64,000 nt of DNA from contig OZ020518.1 in the NCBI GenBank assembly GCA_963971425.1, positions 7,667,989 to 7,731,988 on the forward strand, given 5' to 3'. The position numbers and the translations under genes were made by a program. Source of the DNA: Bryoerythrophyllum caledonicum (taxonomy: Eukaryota > Streptophyta > Bryopsida > Pottiales > Pottiaceae). How positions within the stretch are numbered: position 1 is the stretch's first letter; the number at the start of each line of letters is the position of its first letter. Of the stretch, positions 63,191 to 64,000 are shown piece by piece. A model generated the notes under the pieces. That model worked only from the letters and a program-made list of their open reading frames with translations, was not told the origin of the DNA and did no database searches.

Positions 63191-63547
63191 ATGTCGAACG
63201 TTCTAAAAAGACACCCCGCCTCACACAAAAAGAATGCCAAAACATACTTTATACCTAACACCATAAAACTACAACCCGAATATGAACACATCGCCCAAAA
63301 ATTTGCCCTCCTCCTCAAAACCACACACATAGCACATCAACAACATAATGACTCATACCCATACATTGCCATATATATAAACCAACATAATGAACACCCT
63401 CCATCCCACATTCTATACGCCCTTGTCATTACTATACACCCCAACATAGACCTCTGCAATCAACTCTTAAACACTCAAAATCAAAACATAACCCAATGGA
63501 CCAATACATTCCTATACACTCTACATAATCTACAAAACCCACCCGAA
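63191..63547 (+). pseudogene. LINE-B ORF2 N-terminus, truncated by LINE-D
   Basis: Shares TYFIPNTIKLQPEYEHIA and PPSHILYALVITI with LINE-A ORF2 (about 2530-2720). It is open from the 2A motif to 63547 and then runs into the GAA array. Endonuclease and RT parts are not in the window. Confidence 0.8.
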
Positions 63548-63925
63548 AGAAGAAGAAGAAGAAGAAGAAGAAGAAGAAGAAGAAGAAGAAGAAGAAGAAG
63601 AAGAAGAAGAAGAAGAAGAAGAAGAAGAAGAAGAAGAAGAAGAAGAAGAAGAAGAAGAAGAAGAAGAAGAAGAAGAAGAAGAAGAAGAAGAAGAAGAAGA
63701 AGAAGAAGAAGAAGAAGAAGAAGAAGAAGAAGAAGAAGAAGAAGAAGAAGAAGAAGAAGAAGAAGAAGAAGAAGAAGAAGAAGAAGAAGAAGAAGAAGAA
63801 GAAGAAGAAGAAGAAGAAGAAGAAGAAGAAGAAGAAGAAGAAGAAGAAGAAGAAGAAGAAGAAGAAGAAGAAGAAGAAGAAGAAGAAGAAGAAGAAGAAG
63901 AAGAAGAAGAAGAAGAAGAAGAAGA
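63548..63925 (+). repeat. (GAA)126 microsatellite, the tail of the reverse LINE-D
   Basis: About 126 uninterrupted GAA units. On the minus strand these are TTC units directly after a LINE 3' end, matching the (TTC)6 tail of LINE-A. The polyarginine reading frame through it is not a gene. Confidence 0.95.
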
Positions 63926-64000
63926 CCAGACCCTTATGGGTTGGCGTGAATATAGTGTCCGTTCGACCTACCCTTCATGATATGCCCACAGGACATAACA
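63926..64000 (-). mobile_element. LINE-D 3' end, inserted in reverse in LINE-B ORF2
   Basis: On the minus strand it reads GGTCGAACGGACACTATATT, CACGCC, then hairpin arms CCAACCC and GGGTCTGG around ATAA, and a TTC tail. This matches the LINE-A and LINE-C 3' ends in order. It continues beyond the window. Confidence 0.8.

Larger units (their letters stand above)
57850..63547 (+). mobile_element. LINE-B: second copy related to LINE-A, 3' part cut off
   Basis: ORF1 (60068-61770), AC-rich spacer, 2A-like motif and the start of ORF2 follow in the same order as LINE-A. The strand bias to A and C begins near 57850, which suggests that 57850-60067 is a long 5' leader of this element; the exact 5' end is not known. 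ORF2 stops at Asn-Pro-Pro-Glu-Arg (63535-63547), where LINE-D inserted in reverse. Protein similarity to LINE-A is moderate, so these are distinct subfamilies. Confidence 0.8.

Noticed and set aside
63545..63949. Long open frame ending in more than 100 Arg codons
   Set aside because: It is the GAA microsatellite read in frame; only the part up to 63547 is ORF2 sequence.

Overview
The window is nuclear DNA of a land plant. Two host genes support this: a plant-type agmatine deiminase with ten canonical GT..AG exons, and an OVATE-family protein, a family known from land plants. The species cannot be read from the sequence. The rest is layered transposon sequence, mostly broken by stops and frameshifts, which suggests a repeat-rich genome; a seed-free plant is possible but this is a weak inference. 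No tRNA, rRNA, operon or CRISPR array was found.

Layout. 1-10666 (+): a near-complete but decayed APE-type LINE (LINE-A) with ORF1, an AC-rich spacer, a 2A-like peptide, and ORF2 carrying endonuclease, reverse transcriptase, RNase H and a zinc-finger-like tail. It ends in a hairpin and a (TTC)n tail. A foldback-like DNA element splits its RNase H domain. 10919-17030: short DNA transposons, including two families bounded by TTAA and a MULE-like element with an 11-bp target duplication, plus a fragment of a DUF7869-type gene. 17041-22750: one LTR, gag and unidentified decayed coding sequence without pol. 23285-31083: nested TTAA elements, a 314-bp solo LTR with a perfect 5-bp duplication, and a CACTA-like element. 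31577-33509: unidentified decayed coding sequence.

34715-36571 (-) is the OVATE gene and 38765-43366 (-) is agmatine deiminase, whose first intron is largely a minisatellite. 44862-52967 (-) is a degenerate Ty3/gypsy element with gag, protease, RT, RNase H, integrase and, unusually, a PHD-finger-like domain after integrase. 53000-56550 is mostly non-coding, with one GC-rich decayed stretch. 56551-56720 (-) is a LINE 3' fragment. About 57850-63547 (+) is LINE-B, related to LINE-A, with its own 2A-like motif. It is cut by a third LINE inserted in reverse (LINE-D), whose tail has grown to about 126 GAA units.

The two host genes appear intact and independent. Agmatine deiminase acts in putrescine synthesis and OVATE proteins are growth regulators. 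The most unusual features are the 2A-like motifs in plant LINEs, the integrase-PHD fusion, the TTAA-bounded DNA elements nested in each other, and the LINE 3' hairpin with a TTC tail.
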